A DNA stretch of 64,000 bases from JBBRHH01 sp963788015 (GCA_963788015.1 CAWBEY010000001.1:372001-436000), one strand, 5' to 3'; numbered from the stretch's first letter, positions 39,253-50,137 are shown. Translations and numbers: made by a program. The notes: a model not told the origin generated them from the letters alone.

Positions 39253-39864
39253 TTACGGTGCGGGAAATCCAAAGTCGTTGTTGCCGGAGCTAAGGTCGTT
39301 AAGTTGCTGATCCGCCACTGCCAGTGGGCCGTCGGCGGAAGTATCAAGATCGGCCGTAGAGGCCGGCAACTGAGCCGCCGCCTTCGCCAGGTCGAGGGTG
39401 GAAGGCGTCTCCGGCACGGCCGGAGTCACAGCAACGGCCATTGGGCCGGGCGTCGGAGAAATCTGATGCGCAGGCTGATTGCCCCACCAGGCCAGGAAGC
39501 CAAGGAGAATGGCCGCGGCCGCCGCGATCGGGTACGCATACCACGGGCGGCGCGTAGCCTGCAAACGCGCCGCGGGCTGCACGTTTGCGGGCATAATCTC
39601 GCGGCGCCGAAACTCCCGCATCAGCGATTGCACCGCCGCGTCTTCGTTACCCGAAGGAGCGGTTGAACCCGCGAAGTTCGCAGGCGCCAAAGTGCCGGCA
39701 AGGGAGGCATCAAGCCCCCGCAAATCGGCCAACTCCGCGCACAAGGCAGCATCAGTACCCAGCATCTGCTCGACTTGCGACTTTTCGCCGGTATCCAGTT
39801 CATCCGCGAGGTACATCAGGAGGATGGCCTCGCGCGATTGAAGTTGTTCAAGAAGGCTGTTCAT
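39253..39864 (-). CDS. Putative anti-sigma factor
   Basis: A 203-residue single-span protein. N-terminal cytoplasmic part: LLMYLADELDTGEKSQVEQM with an ASD-like helix pattern (TDAALCAELADLRGLDASLA); membrane helix near residue 111 (PIAAAAAILLGFLAWWG); periplasmic Pro/Ala-rich tail. No zinc-binding HxxxCxxC is present. It lies 67 bp downstream of the ECF sigma gene on the same strand, the usual place for a cognate anti-sigma. Confidence 0.7.
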   Translation of the reverse strand: MNSLLEQLQSREAILLMYLADELDTGEKSQVEQMLGTDAALCAELADLRGLDASLAGTLAPANFAGSTAPSGNEDAAVQSLMREFRRREIMPANVQPAARLQATRRPWYAYPIAAAAAILLGFLAWWGNQPAHQISPTPGPMAVAVTPAVPETPSTLDLAKAAAQLPASTADLDTSADGPLAVADQQLNDLSSGNNDFGFPAP

Positions 39865-39931
39865 AAATCACACTCGCTATCTCACGCATCGCCCGGTGCG
39901 ATCCGATGCGATCCGGCGGCGGCTGGCTATT

Positions 39932-40527
39932 CTAATTATCTTCCATCAACTGCTTCAGCTTTATCATCGCCTTGTGCATCCGGCCAAGCGCGGTGTTCAG
40001 CGGACAATCCAGCATCTTGGCGATGTCCACGAACTTCATATTACCATAGTACCGCAACAGCAGTACCTCTCTCTGGGCCTCGGGCAACTGCTCAATCGCC
40101 CGCTTCATCTTTTCCTGCTCCTCGGCATTTTCGCCGTGCGCCCCGGCGCTCGGAGCCTCATCCTCAATAATCAGCTTCAGGCCTTCCTTGGCCACCTTTT
40201 CCCGGCCCTGCGACCGCCAGTGGTCGTTGGCCTTGTTCGTGGCAATTCGAAACAGCCACGCCTTAAAACCACCAGCGCCGGCGGCCGGATCAAACTTGCC
40301 CAGGTGCTCCAAAACACTGAGCCACGTCTGCTGGTGCAATTCCTCCGCAAGATTTTCGTTCCCGGCCAACCGCTGCAAGTAACGAATCAGCGGCTGATAA
40401 TAACGCCTCACCAACTCTTCGCCGGCCTTTGCACTCCCGGCGCATTGGACCGCAGGCGCTGAATCAGCGTTTCGTCGCTCTCGGCGGCCGGTGCCGGGTG
40501 ATCTGCAATGCGCAATGCCATGATCAT
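39932..40527 (-). CDS. ECF sigma factor, RpoE-like (one frameshift)
   Basis: The N-terminus MIMALRIADHPAPAAESDET-LIQRLRS is in one frame; a shift at about 40440 leads to ELVRRYYQPLIRYLQRLAGN, NLAEELHQQTWLSVLEHLGK and AWLFRIATNKANDHWR (region 2) and LPEAQREVLLLRYYGNMKFV, DIAKMLDCPLNTALGRMHKA (region 4 helix-turn-helix). It binds RNA polymerase core to redirect transcription and is probably held by the downstream membrane anti-sigma protein. Confidence 0.85.
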
Positions 40528-40631
40528 GATGTCCGGTCGCCAGCATTATAACGGGAAGCGGGGGGGGTTATTGTGGGGGGAGGGGGAAATCTGTCTAGCG
40601 ACTTCCAACTGTTCTTTTGACAGATGCACCA

Positions 40632-41439
40632 TCAGGCTTTCAGACGCAGCCACGGCGCGCACCGCATCAATCCGTCGGCGGCAACCTTCGTCTGGTCCCA
40701 GATTGCTGCAAAATCAGCGGACGCCGCCGGCCGGGTGCGCCGCCAACTGCTTGGATAGACGATCTTCATTGATGCTTTGCCGTCTTTGAGCGTGATTGTC
40801 CCACGCGTTGACGCCAAACAACTCATGCCACGCCTCAATCTTGTAATCGCCGTCTCTCAGGCCACCGGTGGGCAGGGAGAACCGGCCATTTGCATCACTG
40901 ACAGCAAAGAAGGGATGCTCAAACGCGCAGACGTGCATCACCATCCATCCATGAATATCGCACTTTATCCGAAATTTCTCGGCTACCTTGGGCCCATCCA
41001 ATTCCCCCTCATGCCCCAGAGCCCGTTGCGGTATTTGTTGCTGCACGTTTCCGGTCTGCTTCATCAGTGGGTGTGGATTGTGGGCAAACGCATCCTCATT
41101 GGTGATCATCAGCTTTTGCCCAACCCTCATCGCCAGCACATGCGGCTCGTACATGCAGCACTTCTGTCGAATCACGGCCGGCGCGTCTGGCAGCGGCCAA
41201 TTCCCTTCCGGCGGATCCTCAATCGACAGCACGACATTCGCCAGATTCCCGTCCTTATCCGCGATCACCGCCTGCCGAAAAGCCGGGGCAAATTCCTTGC
41301 ATGCCGAAATGTAGCTCATATCGATGCGCTCCATCTCCGGAACCGGCCCATCCACTCGCACCGTCCCGGTTACTAGGCCCTGGCAGTGACCAACCAACAT
41401 CACCAGCATCGTCGCCGCCAGTAATAGGTGGTGCTTCAT
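40632..41439 (-). CDS. Secreted cupredoxin-like / carboxypeptidase-regulatory-like protein (one frameshift)
   Basis: Signal peptide MKHHLLLAATMLVMLVGHCQG. Then GTVRVDGPVPEMERIDMS; a His-containing segment DAFAHNPHPL; FRIKCDIHGWMVMHVCAF, where C-x2-H-x2-M matches type-1 copper ligands; and DANGRFSLPTGGLRDGDYKI, a beta-sandwich regulatory-like domain. A shift near 40805 restores NAWGTITLKDGKASMKIVYP. Probably an extracytoplasmic copper or redox protein. It lies upstream of the ECF sigma gene on the same strand. Confidence 0.75.
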
Positions 41440-42108
41440 GATTTACTTCCCAAAGCTACGTCCAAGTGGTAATGGAGGGAGGGAAGTGACTACAGCGTCT
41501 TTCTTGCGCCAGCAACTTGCCGACTCCGCTTGCGGGATGAATACTATCATAAATACGCCGTTCGTTTGGATGTGGCATATCAGATACGGTGGCATGTCAA
41601 AAACTACGCGATCCAAGCTTGCGCTTGCAGCAAAACGATCATCCAGCCACTCAGGCATGAATGCCATTCCGCAAAAAGTTCTGCAGCAAGCAGTGAAATT
41701 GACCCAGCCCCCCGGCCATTCCGACCACACGCCCGAGGGGATGCCATTTGCCACCACCCGCCGATAACTGGGATGAGGAGGTAACACGTCGTGCAGAGTT
41801 TCACCTTGACACCAACTGCGGGGGCCCCGCTGATTGATCACGGGACTTTCATCCGATAAATCCCCCCCTGCCCCACTCCCACCCCGCCCCCCGCCCTCAC
41901 CACCCTCACTATTTGCCCATCCGCCCCATCTTCTGGTAAATCTGACAACCGGGCGAGCGCCTTGCCCGCGCGGGTCTGGGCAATCTTTGTGGAGATTTCC
42001 GTGAAGGGGGGGTAGGTGAGTTTCCGATTGGGACCATAGATGGTGGGACCATGGGCGACTTGTGGTGTCGCTCGCCGGGGAAAGTTGTTGTTTGGCCAAA
42101 GGTGAAGC
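41440..42108. other. Intergenic region, no clear gene
   Basis: About 670 bp. Near 41838-42060 the minus strand reads YPPFTEISTKIAQTRAGKAL, ARLSDLPEDGADGQIVRVVR and GIYRMKVP before a stop, which has protein-like composition but no start codon and no family I know. It might be a gene remnant. The rest shows nothing. Confidence 0.35.
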
Positions 42109-43543
42109 GTGGTTGGAAAACATTGGTTGTTAATGGTCTTGTTGATGCTCGCCGCGGCGGGCGTCGCCCGCGGGCAGGAAAGCCTCGAGCGATTCAATCG
42201 TGAGCTTGAAGCCATCCGCCGGGACACCCGCCTCAACACCGGCGAAAATGTTCCCGCTGCGCAGCGGGCGCTGATCGACTACGGCGGCTATCTGTCGCTC
42301 AACTACTTCAGCATCGACGACCGCGAGCGCAACAACCACGGCCTGCGGTCGATGGACCTGATCGGCTATGGCCGGGTCAATCTCGACGGCGTTCACGAGT
42401 TCTTCGCGCGATATCGCACCAGCTATTACGACTTCAATCCCGGCGACAGCTTCGACGGCGAAGGAGACCGCTGGGAGTTTCGTCTCGAGCCGCGCTTACT
42501 ACCGCTTTGATCTCCAGCGATTCCTCGCCCAGCGCGGCCAAATCACCAGCAACGATCTGCGCTGCAAGTCGGCCGGCAACTGGTCTATTGGGGCAACGGC
42601 CTGGTCTTGAGTCAGGCCATCGACGGCGGCATCGCTGACGTCACCTTCGGCCCATTCACGCTGGAACTGTTGGCCGGCGCCAGCGCGCCCTACACCGTCG
42701 ATTTTGATACCTCCCGCCCCGGCTTTGACGATCACACCCGTCGCGGCTTTTTCGGCGGCCTGCTCACCCTCAACGCCGGCGGCCAACATCCTTATGCCTA
42801 TGGCCTGATCCAGCGCGATTACAACAACGAAGAAACCGCCCACAACGGCGCCTTCACCACCCACTTTGATTACAACAGCTTTTACCTGGGGCTCGGTTCC
42901 CAGGGTGCGATCTCCGACAAGCTTTCCTACGGCATCGAAGCGGCCTACGAGGGAGGCAAAACATTATCCAACAGCTTCGTCCAGACCGGAACCAGCGTCG
43001 CCCCCATCACGCATGCGCCACGATCACATCAGCGCCTTCGCACTCGATGCCCGGCTTGATTATCTGTTCAACGACATCCACAAAACACGCCTGAACGCAG
43101 AATCCATCCTCGCCACCGGCGACCGCGACCGCTTCCAAACCAGCAATACTTTTGGCGGCAATCACCCCGGCACCGACGACCATGCCTTCAACGGCTTTGG
43201 GCTGCTCGATACCGGCTTGGCTTTCGCGCCTGACCCGTCCAATCTGCTGATGTTCCGAGTTGGAGCATCGACTTTTCCCATCCCCGAAAATCGGCTGCTT
43301 AGCCGCCTCCAGGTCGGCGGCGACATCTTCCTCTTCAGCAAGCTGACCCAGCAGGCCCCCATTGACGAATTTACAAAAAATTCGCGCAATCTTGGCTGGG
43401 AACCGGATATATTTACCAACTGGCAGATCACCGAAGATCTGACCCTCGCCGTCCGATACGGCCTGTTCTTTCCAGGCAGCGCCATCACCGGCGAACGGAA
43501 CGTGCGGCAATCTCTTTATGTTGGACTCACTTATGCGTTCTAG
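42109..43543 (+). CDS. Outer-membrane beta-barrel porin, alginate-export-like (several frameshifts)
   Basis: GTG start, signal peptide HWLLMVLLMLAAAGVARGQ. The barrel shows alternating aromatic strands: DYGGYLSLNYFSIDDRERNN, RSMDLIGYGRVNLDGVHEFF, QLVYWGNGLVLSQAIDGGIA, YAYGLIQRDYNNEETAHNG, DARLDYLFNDIHKTRLNAES and the terminal strand NVRQSLYVGLTYAF ending in Phe, the usual BAM signal. Shifts near 42500, 42565 and 43010. Its end overlaps the start of the next gene, so both are one operon. Substrate unknown. Confidence 0.7.
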
Positions 43544-45703
43544 AAAACCACTGCGTGCAAATCGAATCGGCGCCTCGCGATTTATCTGTCAGCGCTGGCG
43601 CTTGCATCTATCACCGGGTGTCAGTCGGCGCGTGTGAATCAGCCGCTGACCAAAACGCTTGGCGGCGATCAGCCCAAATCACAACTGGAATTCTGGCACC
43701 AACTCGCCCGCCGGCCCCTCACCAGCAACGACGAGGCCTTCCACGGCCTTCTCCTCTTCGCCGATGGAACAGATCCGGCCGGCGATTACCAGCAGCGCGT
43801 GGCCGCCCTGAAAGCGCGCAAAATGCTCGATGCCAATTTCCAGGCCCCCCTCGACGCGGCCGTCGATCGCGGCACCATGAGCGTCGCCCTCGTGCGCATC
43901 CTGCACATCAACGGCGGCATCACCATGTCCCTTCTGGGCCCCGGGCCGCGCTATGCGACGCGGGCGCTTCAGTTCCGCGGCATCTATCCCAGCGGCAGCC
44001 CCAACCAGGCCATCCCCGGCAGCGAATTTGTCGGCATCATCGGCAAGGCCGAAGACTTCCAACACGGCAACGCCGTCACCGCCCCGGCCTCTCTCCTCCC
44101 GGCCGAAGTCGGCAAAGTGGACGTGAACGGCGTCGCCATCAACGGCGCAACACTCCCCATCGCCGGCATCCGCACCCTGCAGGAAACCGATCTGCGGTCC
44201 ATCCCCGTCGCACTGGCCTCCATCGACAACCCCTTCGCCGCGTTCGATCTCGACGGCGCGTTCATCGGTACGGCCGACAAAGCTCTGCCCCTGATGCTGG
44301 CTCTCGCCCCCGATGCAGAGTTTCGTCCCGCCACCGGCCCGGCCGGCGGCGCAACCAACGGCGCGCTGAAGGTAATAGTCACCGGCATCGAAGGCACGCT
44401 CGCCGAAGCCCGCAAATCCGATCACGATGAATGGCAGCCCGCAAAAGTCGGCATGGTCCTCACCCAGGACGCCGAGTTCCGCACCGGCCCGCACAGCGCC
44501 ATCCGTTTTATCATCCCCCCGAAGCAGACTTTCACGCTCGATCGCCAGGGCACCTGCAAGGTGCTGGAAGCTGTCCAGAACGGCAAGTCTGTCAAGACCG
44601 AAGTCGGCATGCCTTATGGCCGGGTGCGTTACGATCTCGAGACCATCAAGCCCAACGCGGCCGGCCCGCTCGACGTCTCCAAGCTCCAAATCGAAGAAGC
44701 CGGCGTCGAGCACGACTCATCCATCCGCAGCCCCAACAGCACCCTCGCCGTCCGCGGCACCGAAGTCGCCCTCGTCGATCAGGCCCCTTTCACCCCCCAA
44801 GCCCTCAGCCTCACCGGCCGGGCCCTCTTCCGCAATTTCCGCGGCGATCTGATCTACTTCGGCAACAAAGGCCAGGGCCTCACCCGCATCCAATCCAACC
44901 AGAGCGGCGCTGTGGAATCGGCCCTCGTCGAGGCCGTCGTTGATCCCTCCATCGCCTTCGCACGCACGCCCTCCGAGCAGGCACTCGTCTCCACCCTGCT
45001 CTCCCACGGCGCGGTCGTCAGCGTCGACAAGGGCACCGGCTTCCGCGTCATCACCGGCGGCGTTCCACCCACCGACAAACAGCTCATCCCCGTTCTGCCA
45101 GGAAAAATCGACTTCGTCCTGCGCTGGACCGGCAACGCCAACCTCGATCTTTCCGTCGTTAACCAGGGCACCGGCGGCCGAAGCCGCGGCGAATTCCTCC
45201 TCCCCGCCGTCGGCCTGAACGCCACCGCTTCCGGCGGCCAAACCGATTTTGACCACCGCGGCGGCAGACGCGGCGGCATCGAACTGGCCTTCTGGCCCAC
45301 CAAAGCCCCCGATGGTGATTACTCCCTGATCATCAACCACATCTCCGGCGAAACAACCACCGCCACCATCGAAGGATTCAAAAACGGCAAGCGGATGTTG
45401 CTGTTTGATCCCAGCGGAAATCAGGGATCAGGCGCATTGGTTCGGCAGTTCACCACCACCATTGGCGCCAAACCGGCAAATCAGGCCGCCGTCATCGCCC
45501 CCATCAACGTACCCTTCCCGCCCGTCGTCCCCGGCCCGGGTGGCGAGCGGCCCCCCGTTGTCACTCCGCCAGTGGTCACTCCCCCCGTTGTGACGCCTCC
45601 CGTTGTTCCTCCCGTCGTCACACCCCCCGTCGTGCCGCCGGTTCTGGGTCCGCCGGCCATTTCCCCCGGCGCGGGAACTCCCAAAATGGCACACGCCAAG
45701 TAG
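43533..45703 (+). CDS. Large FecR-domain-type lipoprotein
   Basis: The main frame is open from 43634. In that frame the upstream codons give RLAIYLSALALASITGCQSA, a lipoprotein signal with Cys, but no start codon; ATG at 43533 inside the porin gene is the probable start with a one-base shift near 43556. Body: a FecR-like segment (VGMVLTQDAEFRTGPHSAIR, YGRVRYDLETIKPNA, SSIRSPNSTLAVRGTEVALV) and a C-terminal run of PPVV(T) repeats. FecR-domain proteins outside iron signalling often occur with porins in surface assemblies. Role not known. Confidence 0.7.
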
Positions 45704-45731
45704 AGCTAACCTTTAAACGTTTCACCCGCGC

Positions 45732-47474
45732 TCAGGATGCCCGCGTCGTCGGGCGCTTCCTGGCGATGATCACTTCCACGATCTTCCCCTGGTCCGCGTA
45801 ATCCAATCCGCGCTGGGTGTCGATCCGCTCCAGCAGCTTCCGCCGATCAATGGGTGTCTGGTCCCAGATGGCGTGCGTCATCACAAACCAGTTGGGCCAT
45901 TTCGCCGGCGGTGTAATCGCCAGATAATTGTTATTCGCCTGCTCCCGAATCGTCCCGCCCTGGTAAAAGGCGAGGCTCGGCTCCTTGTAGTCGATCATCA
46001 TTTGATCGCCGGGCTGAATCGCGCGATGCTCGCGAAGAACGGCCGCCAATGTCTCCGGCAGCTTGAGAAAGCTCGCCTGCGGCAAATACCACCCGCAAAG
46101 TAGTGTCGTAAAAACCGCCATCCCAGCCGCCATCGCCCCCGCCGCCGCTCCAACGCGCCGATAATAGAACAGAATGAACACGCTGATCGCCCAGATCACG
46201 CACCAGCCGCCAAGCACGATCATCGCAGTCCACGGTAGCTGCACAAAGCTCCGCATCGCCAGCCACGGCAACGCGCCAATGAAAATCACCGCCAGCCCCC
46301 AAACCGCCACCCCCACGAAAAAATCAGGCCGCAGCAACTGCGTCTCGCGCCGAAGCACCCGCACCAGCAGATCCGCGCAAAGCAGCGCCAGCGGCGGATA
46401 AATCGGCAGCAGATAATGCGGCAGCTTGGTCTGAATCAGCTCAAACATGATCCACGGTCCAATGGCAGCCGCCAGCGAAAACCGCACGTCGCTGAGGGAT
46501 CTATTCTGCCACGCCAGCACAACCGCCGCCGGCAAAATCAGGCTCCACGGCATGAACATCCCCATCAGCGTCAGAACGTAAAACCCCGGCGGCCCCTTGT
46601 GTTGCTCCAGGCCCGTGTGCATCCGCTGCCAGATTTCATGCGTGACGCTTTGCCCGATGAAATGCGGAGCGCGTTTGGCCACAAGGTAAAGCCATGGGCC
46701 GACAATCACGGCGACAACCAGCAGCCCCAGCATCGGCCGAAGCCGCCTCCACCACCACACCGCATCAAGCCACGCCCGGCCCGATCTCCATTGCCGCCCA
46801 ACGTCAAAAACCGCCAGAACGATCAGCGTCGTCCCCATGACGCCCAGAACCACCGGCCCTTTGGTCAGGCCCGCAAGCCCAACCGAAATCCACAGAACCA
46901 GCGGCGTCCACGCACGCGCCCCCCGCGACACAAGTAACCTTGATGCGCCCCCCACCCCCCGATCGGCAACCGCCAGTCGCGTCCCCTGCCCCACGCCCGA
47001 ACCATGATAAATCACAAACACACACGTCTGCGCCAGCGTGATCCAAAGCAGCAGCACCGCGTCCGTCAGGCACATCTTGGCCGCGCTGATAATCAAAAAA
47101 CACGTCGATAAAATCAGCACCGACCAGAGCGCATGCACCGGCCCAATCCCACGCCACACCGCCGCCCCAAACACGATCAACACCAGCGTCATCCCCATGG
47201 CCGACGGAAAGCGCGCTGCAAACGCCGTATCCCCCATCACCCTCATCGCGGCCGCCTGGCACCAGTAAATGAACACCGGCTTGGCGGTGCGGATGTCGTC
47301 CAGAAAATGCGGCACCACCCAATCCCCGCTCTGCAGCATCTGCCGCGACGTCTGCGCATAGCGCGGCTCATCCCGGTCCCACAACGCGATTCGATCGTTG
47401 CCCACGAGATAAAGACAAGCGGCGGCCAGCACCAGAAGCGTCATTCGCCGCCGCATAGAACCCAGCGAAGACAT
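45732..47474 (-). CDS. ArnT-like glycosyltransferase (GT-C, PMT family)
   Basis: Intact. Start MSSLGSMRRRMTLLVLAAAC. The catalytic N-terminal loop reads DRIALWDRDEPRYAQTSRQM with the conserved DE pair for a polyprenyl-phosphate-sugar donor. A dozen helices follow, with KGPVVLGVMGTTLIVLAVF and LPHYLLPIYPPLALL, and a C-terminal soluble part. Such enzymes add sugars to lipid A or proteins at the periplasmic face. An upstream in-frame start at 47528 is possible. It is divergent from the PAP2 gene (75 bp gap). Confidence 0.85.
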   Translation of the reverse strand: MSSLGSMRRRMTLLVLAAACLYLVGNDRIALWDRDEPRYAQTSRQMLQSGDWVVPHFLDDIRTAKPVFIYWCQAAAMRVMGDTAFAARFPSAMGMTLVLIVFGAAVWRGIGPVHALWSVLILSTCFLIISAAKMCLTDAVLLLWITLAQTCVFVIYHGSGVGQGTRLAVADRGVGGASRLLVSRGARAWTPLVLWISVGLAGLTKGPVVLGVMGTTLIVLAVFDVGRQWRSGRAWLDAVWWWRRLRPMLGLLVVAVIVGPWLYLVAKRAPHFIGQSVTHEIWQRMHTGLEQHKGPPGFYVLTLMGMFMPWSLILPAAVVLAWQNRSLSDVRFSLAAAIGPWIMFELIQTKLPHYLLPIYPPLALLCADLLVRVLRRETQLLRPDFFVGVAVWGLAVIFIGALPWLAMRSFVQLPWTAMIVLGGWCVIWAISVFILFYYRRVGAAAGAMAAGMAVFTTLLCGWYLPQASFLKLPETLAAVLREHRAIQPGDQMMIDYKEPSLAFYQGGTIREQANNNYLAITPPAKWPNWFVMTHAIWDQTPIDRRKLLERIDTQRGLDYADQGKIVEVIIARKRPTTRAS

Positions 47475-47548
47475 CGGATATACCTTACCGCCCCATGAAC
47501 TCCTCGTCACGCCGCACCGCTTAACCACATCCCGGAATCCCGCCTCTC

Positions 47549-48112
47549 ATGAGCCTCACGTTCATCCTCATCCTCGTCTTCGCCTGCGGAGTGATGATGC
47601 TGATCGAACGGTCCGGCGCTCCCACCACCCTGGCCCTCACCTTCAAAGGCGACCTTAAACGCGAAACCCGCTGGCTCGCCCAATACGGCCAGGGCGCCTG
47701 CACCCTCGTCGCCGCCCTCATCCTCTGGCAACTCGACGCCTCCCGCCGGCGATATGTCCTGGCCATGATCGTCGCCGTCTTTGGCGTGTCGCTGGTGGCC
47801 ATGCTCATCAAACGCCTCGTGGGCCGCGTCAGGCCCGGCCGGGAAAACGCCGGCAAATTTCTCGGCATCACCCTCCGCCACGCCAATTTCCGCGAGAGCT
47901 TCCCCTCCAGCCACAGCGCCAGCGCCATCGCCCTGAGTGCCTTTCTCGCCGCCATGTATCCCCCCGCGGCCGGCGTCTTCTGGGTCCTCGGGGCCGCCTG
48001 CGCAGTGCTCCGCTATCTCATGGACGCCCACTGGCCAAGTGACGTGCTCGGCGGTGTCGCCCTCGGATACGCCGGCGCGCTTCTAACCTGGCACGCATTC
48101 CAGCTACACTAA
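47549..48112 (+). CDS. PAP2-family membrane phosphatase
   Basis: Intact, 187 residues. The three acid-phosphatase motifs are present: KRLVGRVRPGR (K-x6-RP), FPSSHSASAIALS (PSSHS), and RYLMDAHWPSDVLGG (SR-x5-H-x3-D type). Membrane helices surround them. It dephosphorylates lipid phosphates such as undecaprenyl or phosphatidylglycerol phosphate. It faces an ArnT-like gene across the intergenic region, consistent with lipid-carrier use. Confidence 0.9.
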   Translation: MSLTFILILVFACGVMMLIERSGAPTTLALTFKGDLKRETRWLAQYGQGACTLVAALILWQLDASRRRYVLAMIVAVFGVSLVAMLIKRLVGRVRPGRENAGKFLGITLRHANFRESFPSSHSASAIALSAFLAAMYPPAAGVFWVLGAACAVLRYLMDAHWPSDVLGGVALGYAGALLTWHAFQLH

Positions 48113-48139
48113 TCAAGCTAACTTTTCCCAGGAGCCTCT

Positions 48140-48994
48140 ATGAATCCTCCACTTCGCCTCCGCACCGCCGCCATCACATTGGCCGTCTTAATGTCGCCGT
48201 GCATCTATCCATGCCTCGCCGCCGAGCCTACCGAAAACATCACCGCCGCCCAGGTCCGCGAAGCACGCGTTCATGTGAAACAGGCCGAGGTCGACCTCAT
48301 CCGGGCGCACCTTGATCTCAAACAACTCGAAGGCCAGCGCGATGTCGAACGCCTTCAGGAACAACTTCACACCGCCGAAGCGGCACTCGCGGAGTTGAAC
48401 AAGGCCGCTGCCCAGGCCGATGGTTTTGTGATGAAGTGGCTGGTCCTGGGCCCTGTCGCTCTGGACGAAAAAGTCTCCAATCACGATGAAGCCTCATGCA
48501 AAGACTTCCTCGACCGCCAGTACATCCCCGCCGACGCCACCCCTAACGACGGCGACAAGACCACCATCGACAACGCAGAGCTGACCTGGAAAACCGTCGA
48601 AGCCGAAGACTACTACATCGACCTTGCAAAGATGGCCGACGACGCCGGCAAGGATCCAGAGCACGCTGCCTTCGTCGGCATCGTTTACGTGATCAGCGAC
48701 GAGGAACTGGCCGGTGTGAAAATCGCCGTCGGCTCGGATGACGATTCAGTCTGGCGACTCAACGGCAAAGAAATCCTCCGCGCCTACGAAGGCCGCGACG
48801 TTCAAAAAGATCAGCAGACCGCCGACAACCTCACATTGAAGAAAGGTGTCAATGTCCTGAGCTTCACCGTCCTCAACGGCGACGGAGCGTCCGCCGCCGC
48901 CGCCCGCGTTCTCGACAAAGACGACAACGTGCCCAAGGGCGTAACCTACGGCCTCAAACCCCCCGCCGCGCCCGAGACACAGGGCACGAAGTAA
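48140..48994 (+). CDS. Hypothetical secreted protein with coiled coil and jelly-roll-like domain
   Basis: Intact, 284 residues; CAGGAG before the ATG. Signal peptide MNPPLRLRTAAITLAVLMSP. Residues 35-90 form a charged coiled coil (EVDLIRAHLDLKQLEGQRDV). The rest reads MKWLVLGPVALDEKVSNHDE, KIAVGSDDDSVWRLNGKEIL and LKKGVNVLSFTVLNGDGA, which resembles PA14/jelly-roll sugar-binding pieces seen in planctomycete proteins. Function unknown. Confidence 0.7.
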   Translation: MNPPLRLRTAAITLAVLMSPCIYPCLAAEPTENITAAQVREARVHVKQAEVDLIRAHLDLKQLEGQRDVERLQEQLHTAEAALAELNKAAAQADGFVMKWLVLGPVALDEKVSNHDEASCKDFLDRQYIPADATPNDGDKTTIDNAELTWKTVEAEDYYIDLAKMADDAGKDPEHAAFVGIVYVISDEELAGVKIAVGSDDDSVWRLNGKEILRAYEGRDVQKDQQTADNLTLKKGVNVLSFTVLNGDGASAAAARVLDKDDNVPKGVTYGLKPPAAPETQGTK

Positions 48995-49021
48995 CTCCTG
49001 GCTCTACAATTGGAACGGGAG

Positions 49022-49687
49022 ATGCACGCAAAAACGCCGATGGCGCTGCGCTATGACTTGCTCGATCTCGCGGACCGAATGGGGAATGTCCTCCAATCAG
49101 CAGAGGCTGATCTTCGTCTGGAGCAGGCCGTCTACGGCCTGGACTCCAAAGACGAGCTCAGCCTCCAACAACTCCTCGCCGACCGCCTCCAAGAATTCTA
49201 CGAGGTACATCGCGAGGTTCATTACCCTTCCACCAAAGGCGCCAAACGCTCCCACCGCCAGCGCTGTGATCTGGTCCTCACGCCCAAAGGCCGGCCCCTG
49301 AAAATCGACTTCTCCATTCCCACCCTCTTCGATCCAACCGATCTTTGCGAGCCTTCCGACGCCCTCTGGCTCGAAGTGAAAATCGCCTACCAATACCGCG
49401 AAGGCGGAACGCGCCATTCCGGCTATGGCCAGCAGTGGCGATCGGCCGTCGTCGAAGACCTTCGCAAAATGGAAGCCGATCCGCTCATCCACGAGGCCGC
49501 CCTGGTGCTGGTCGTCTTCAACGAATCCGAGGCCATTCTCGAAAAAGATCTCGACATCTTCGAAACAGTCCTCGCCCAAAAGGAAGTGCTCGCCGGCTTC
49601 CGGCACGTGCGCCGAATCCCCATTATCGAACGCATCGGACACCGCCTCTGCACCCTGGCCCTCTGGCCAACCATCCAGCGGAGCTAG
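49022..49687 (+). CDS. Hypothetical protein, possible PD-(D/E)XK nuclease fold
   Basis: About 221 residues from ATG at 49022; a TTG at 49010 is the alternative. The core SHRQRCDLVLTPKGRPL and ALWLEVKIAYQYREGG shows Asp...Glu-x-Lys spacing typical of restriction-like nucleases, and GYGQQWRSAVVEDLRKM continues. The C-terminal strand-helix pattern (ALVLVVFNESEAILEKDLDI) supports a compact alpha/beta fold. I do not know the family name; activity is a guess. Confidence 0.55.
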   Translation: MHAKTPMALRYDLLDLADRMGNVLQSAEADLRLEQAVYGLDSKDELSLQQLLADRLQEFYEVHREVHYPSTKGAKRSHRQRCDLVLTPKGRPLKIDFSIPTLFDPTDLCEPSDALWLEVKIAYQYREGGTRHSGYGQQWRSAVVEDLRKMEADPLIHEAALVLVVFNESEAILEKDLDIFETVLAQKEVLAGFRHVRRIPIIERIGHRLCTLALWPTIQRS

Positions 49688-49726
49688 CAGCAAACACGGC
49701 AAATTGAGGGTTTTACTGAGCCCCAT

Positions 49727-49880
49727 CTACGCCAAATCGTCGTCATTCCTCAACCACTCCACACCCTCGAAACTATCGCCAAAGTTCCCCGCCCCATAAA
49801 CCAGCAGGTGTACCAGTGGCACGCCCTTTGTATTCCTCACAAGCGTCGGAAACGTTCCGGCAATGAAATGAACTGTGGCA
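49727..49880 (-). pseudogene. Possible gene remnant
   Basis: The minus strand reads VHFIAGTFPTLVRNTKGVPL, VHLLVYGAGNFGDSFEGVEW, LRNDDDLA then a stop at 49727. The composition is protein-like, but no start codon is visible and I cannot place it in a family. Confidence 0.25.
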
Positions 49881-49915
49881 GCCAACTGCCGGCCATTCAT
49901 ACAAGGAGCCTCACC

Positions 49916-50137
49916 ATGCTTACCGCACTTCTCGCCACCACCATCCCCATGCTCGCCGAACTCAATCCCCTCGTCTGGTGGGCCTTGGCATTTTTCGTCA
50001 TTTCCCTTGTCGCCTATCTGATGGGCGCTCGCGGAGTGGCAGGCCTCAGCGCTGGCGTCGGCCGTACGCTCCTGTTCGTGTTCCTGGTTCTCGCAGTTAT
50101 CTTCGCGCTAATCGGCTTCCTCAACAACCACACCTGA
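49916..50137 (+). CDS. DUF1328-like small membrane protein
   Basis: A 73-residue protein with AAGGAG before ATG 49916. Two hydrophobic helices: PLVWWALAFFVISLVAYLMG and GVGRTLLFVFLVLAVIFALI, joined by a Gly/Ala-rich turn (ARGVAGLSAG). This is the YtjA/DUF1328 pattern, a small inner-membrane protein of unknown role. A strong terminator follows. Confidence 0.75.
   Translation: MLTALLATTIPMLAELNPLVWWALAFFVISLVAYLMGARGVAGLSAGVGRTLLFVFLVLAVIFALIGFLNNHT

Noticed and set aside
43679..44713. Minus-strand open frame of 344 codons
   Set aside because: Antisense to the FecR-like gene; Gly/Asp/Ala-rich without domain pattern.
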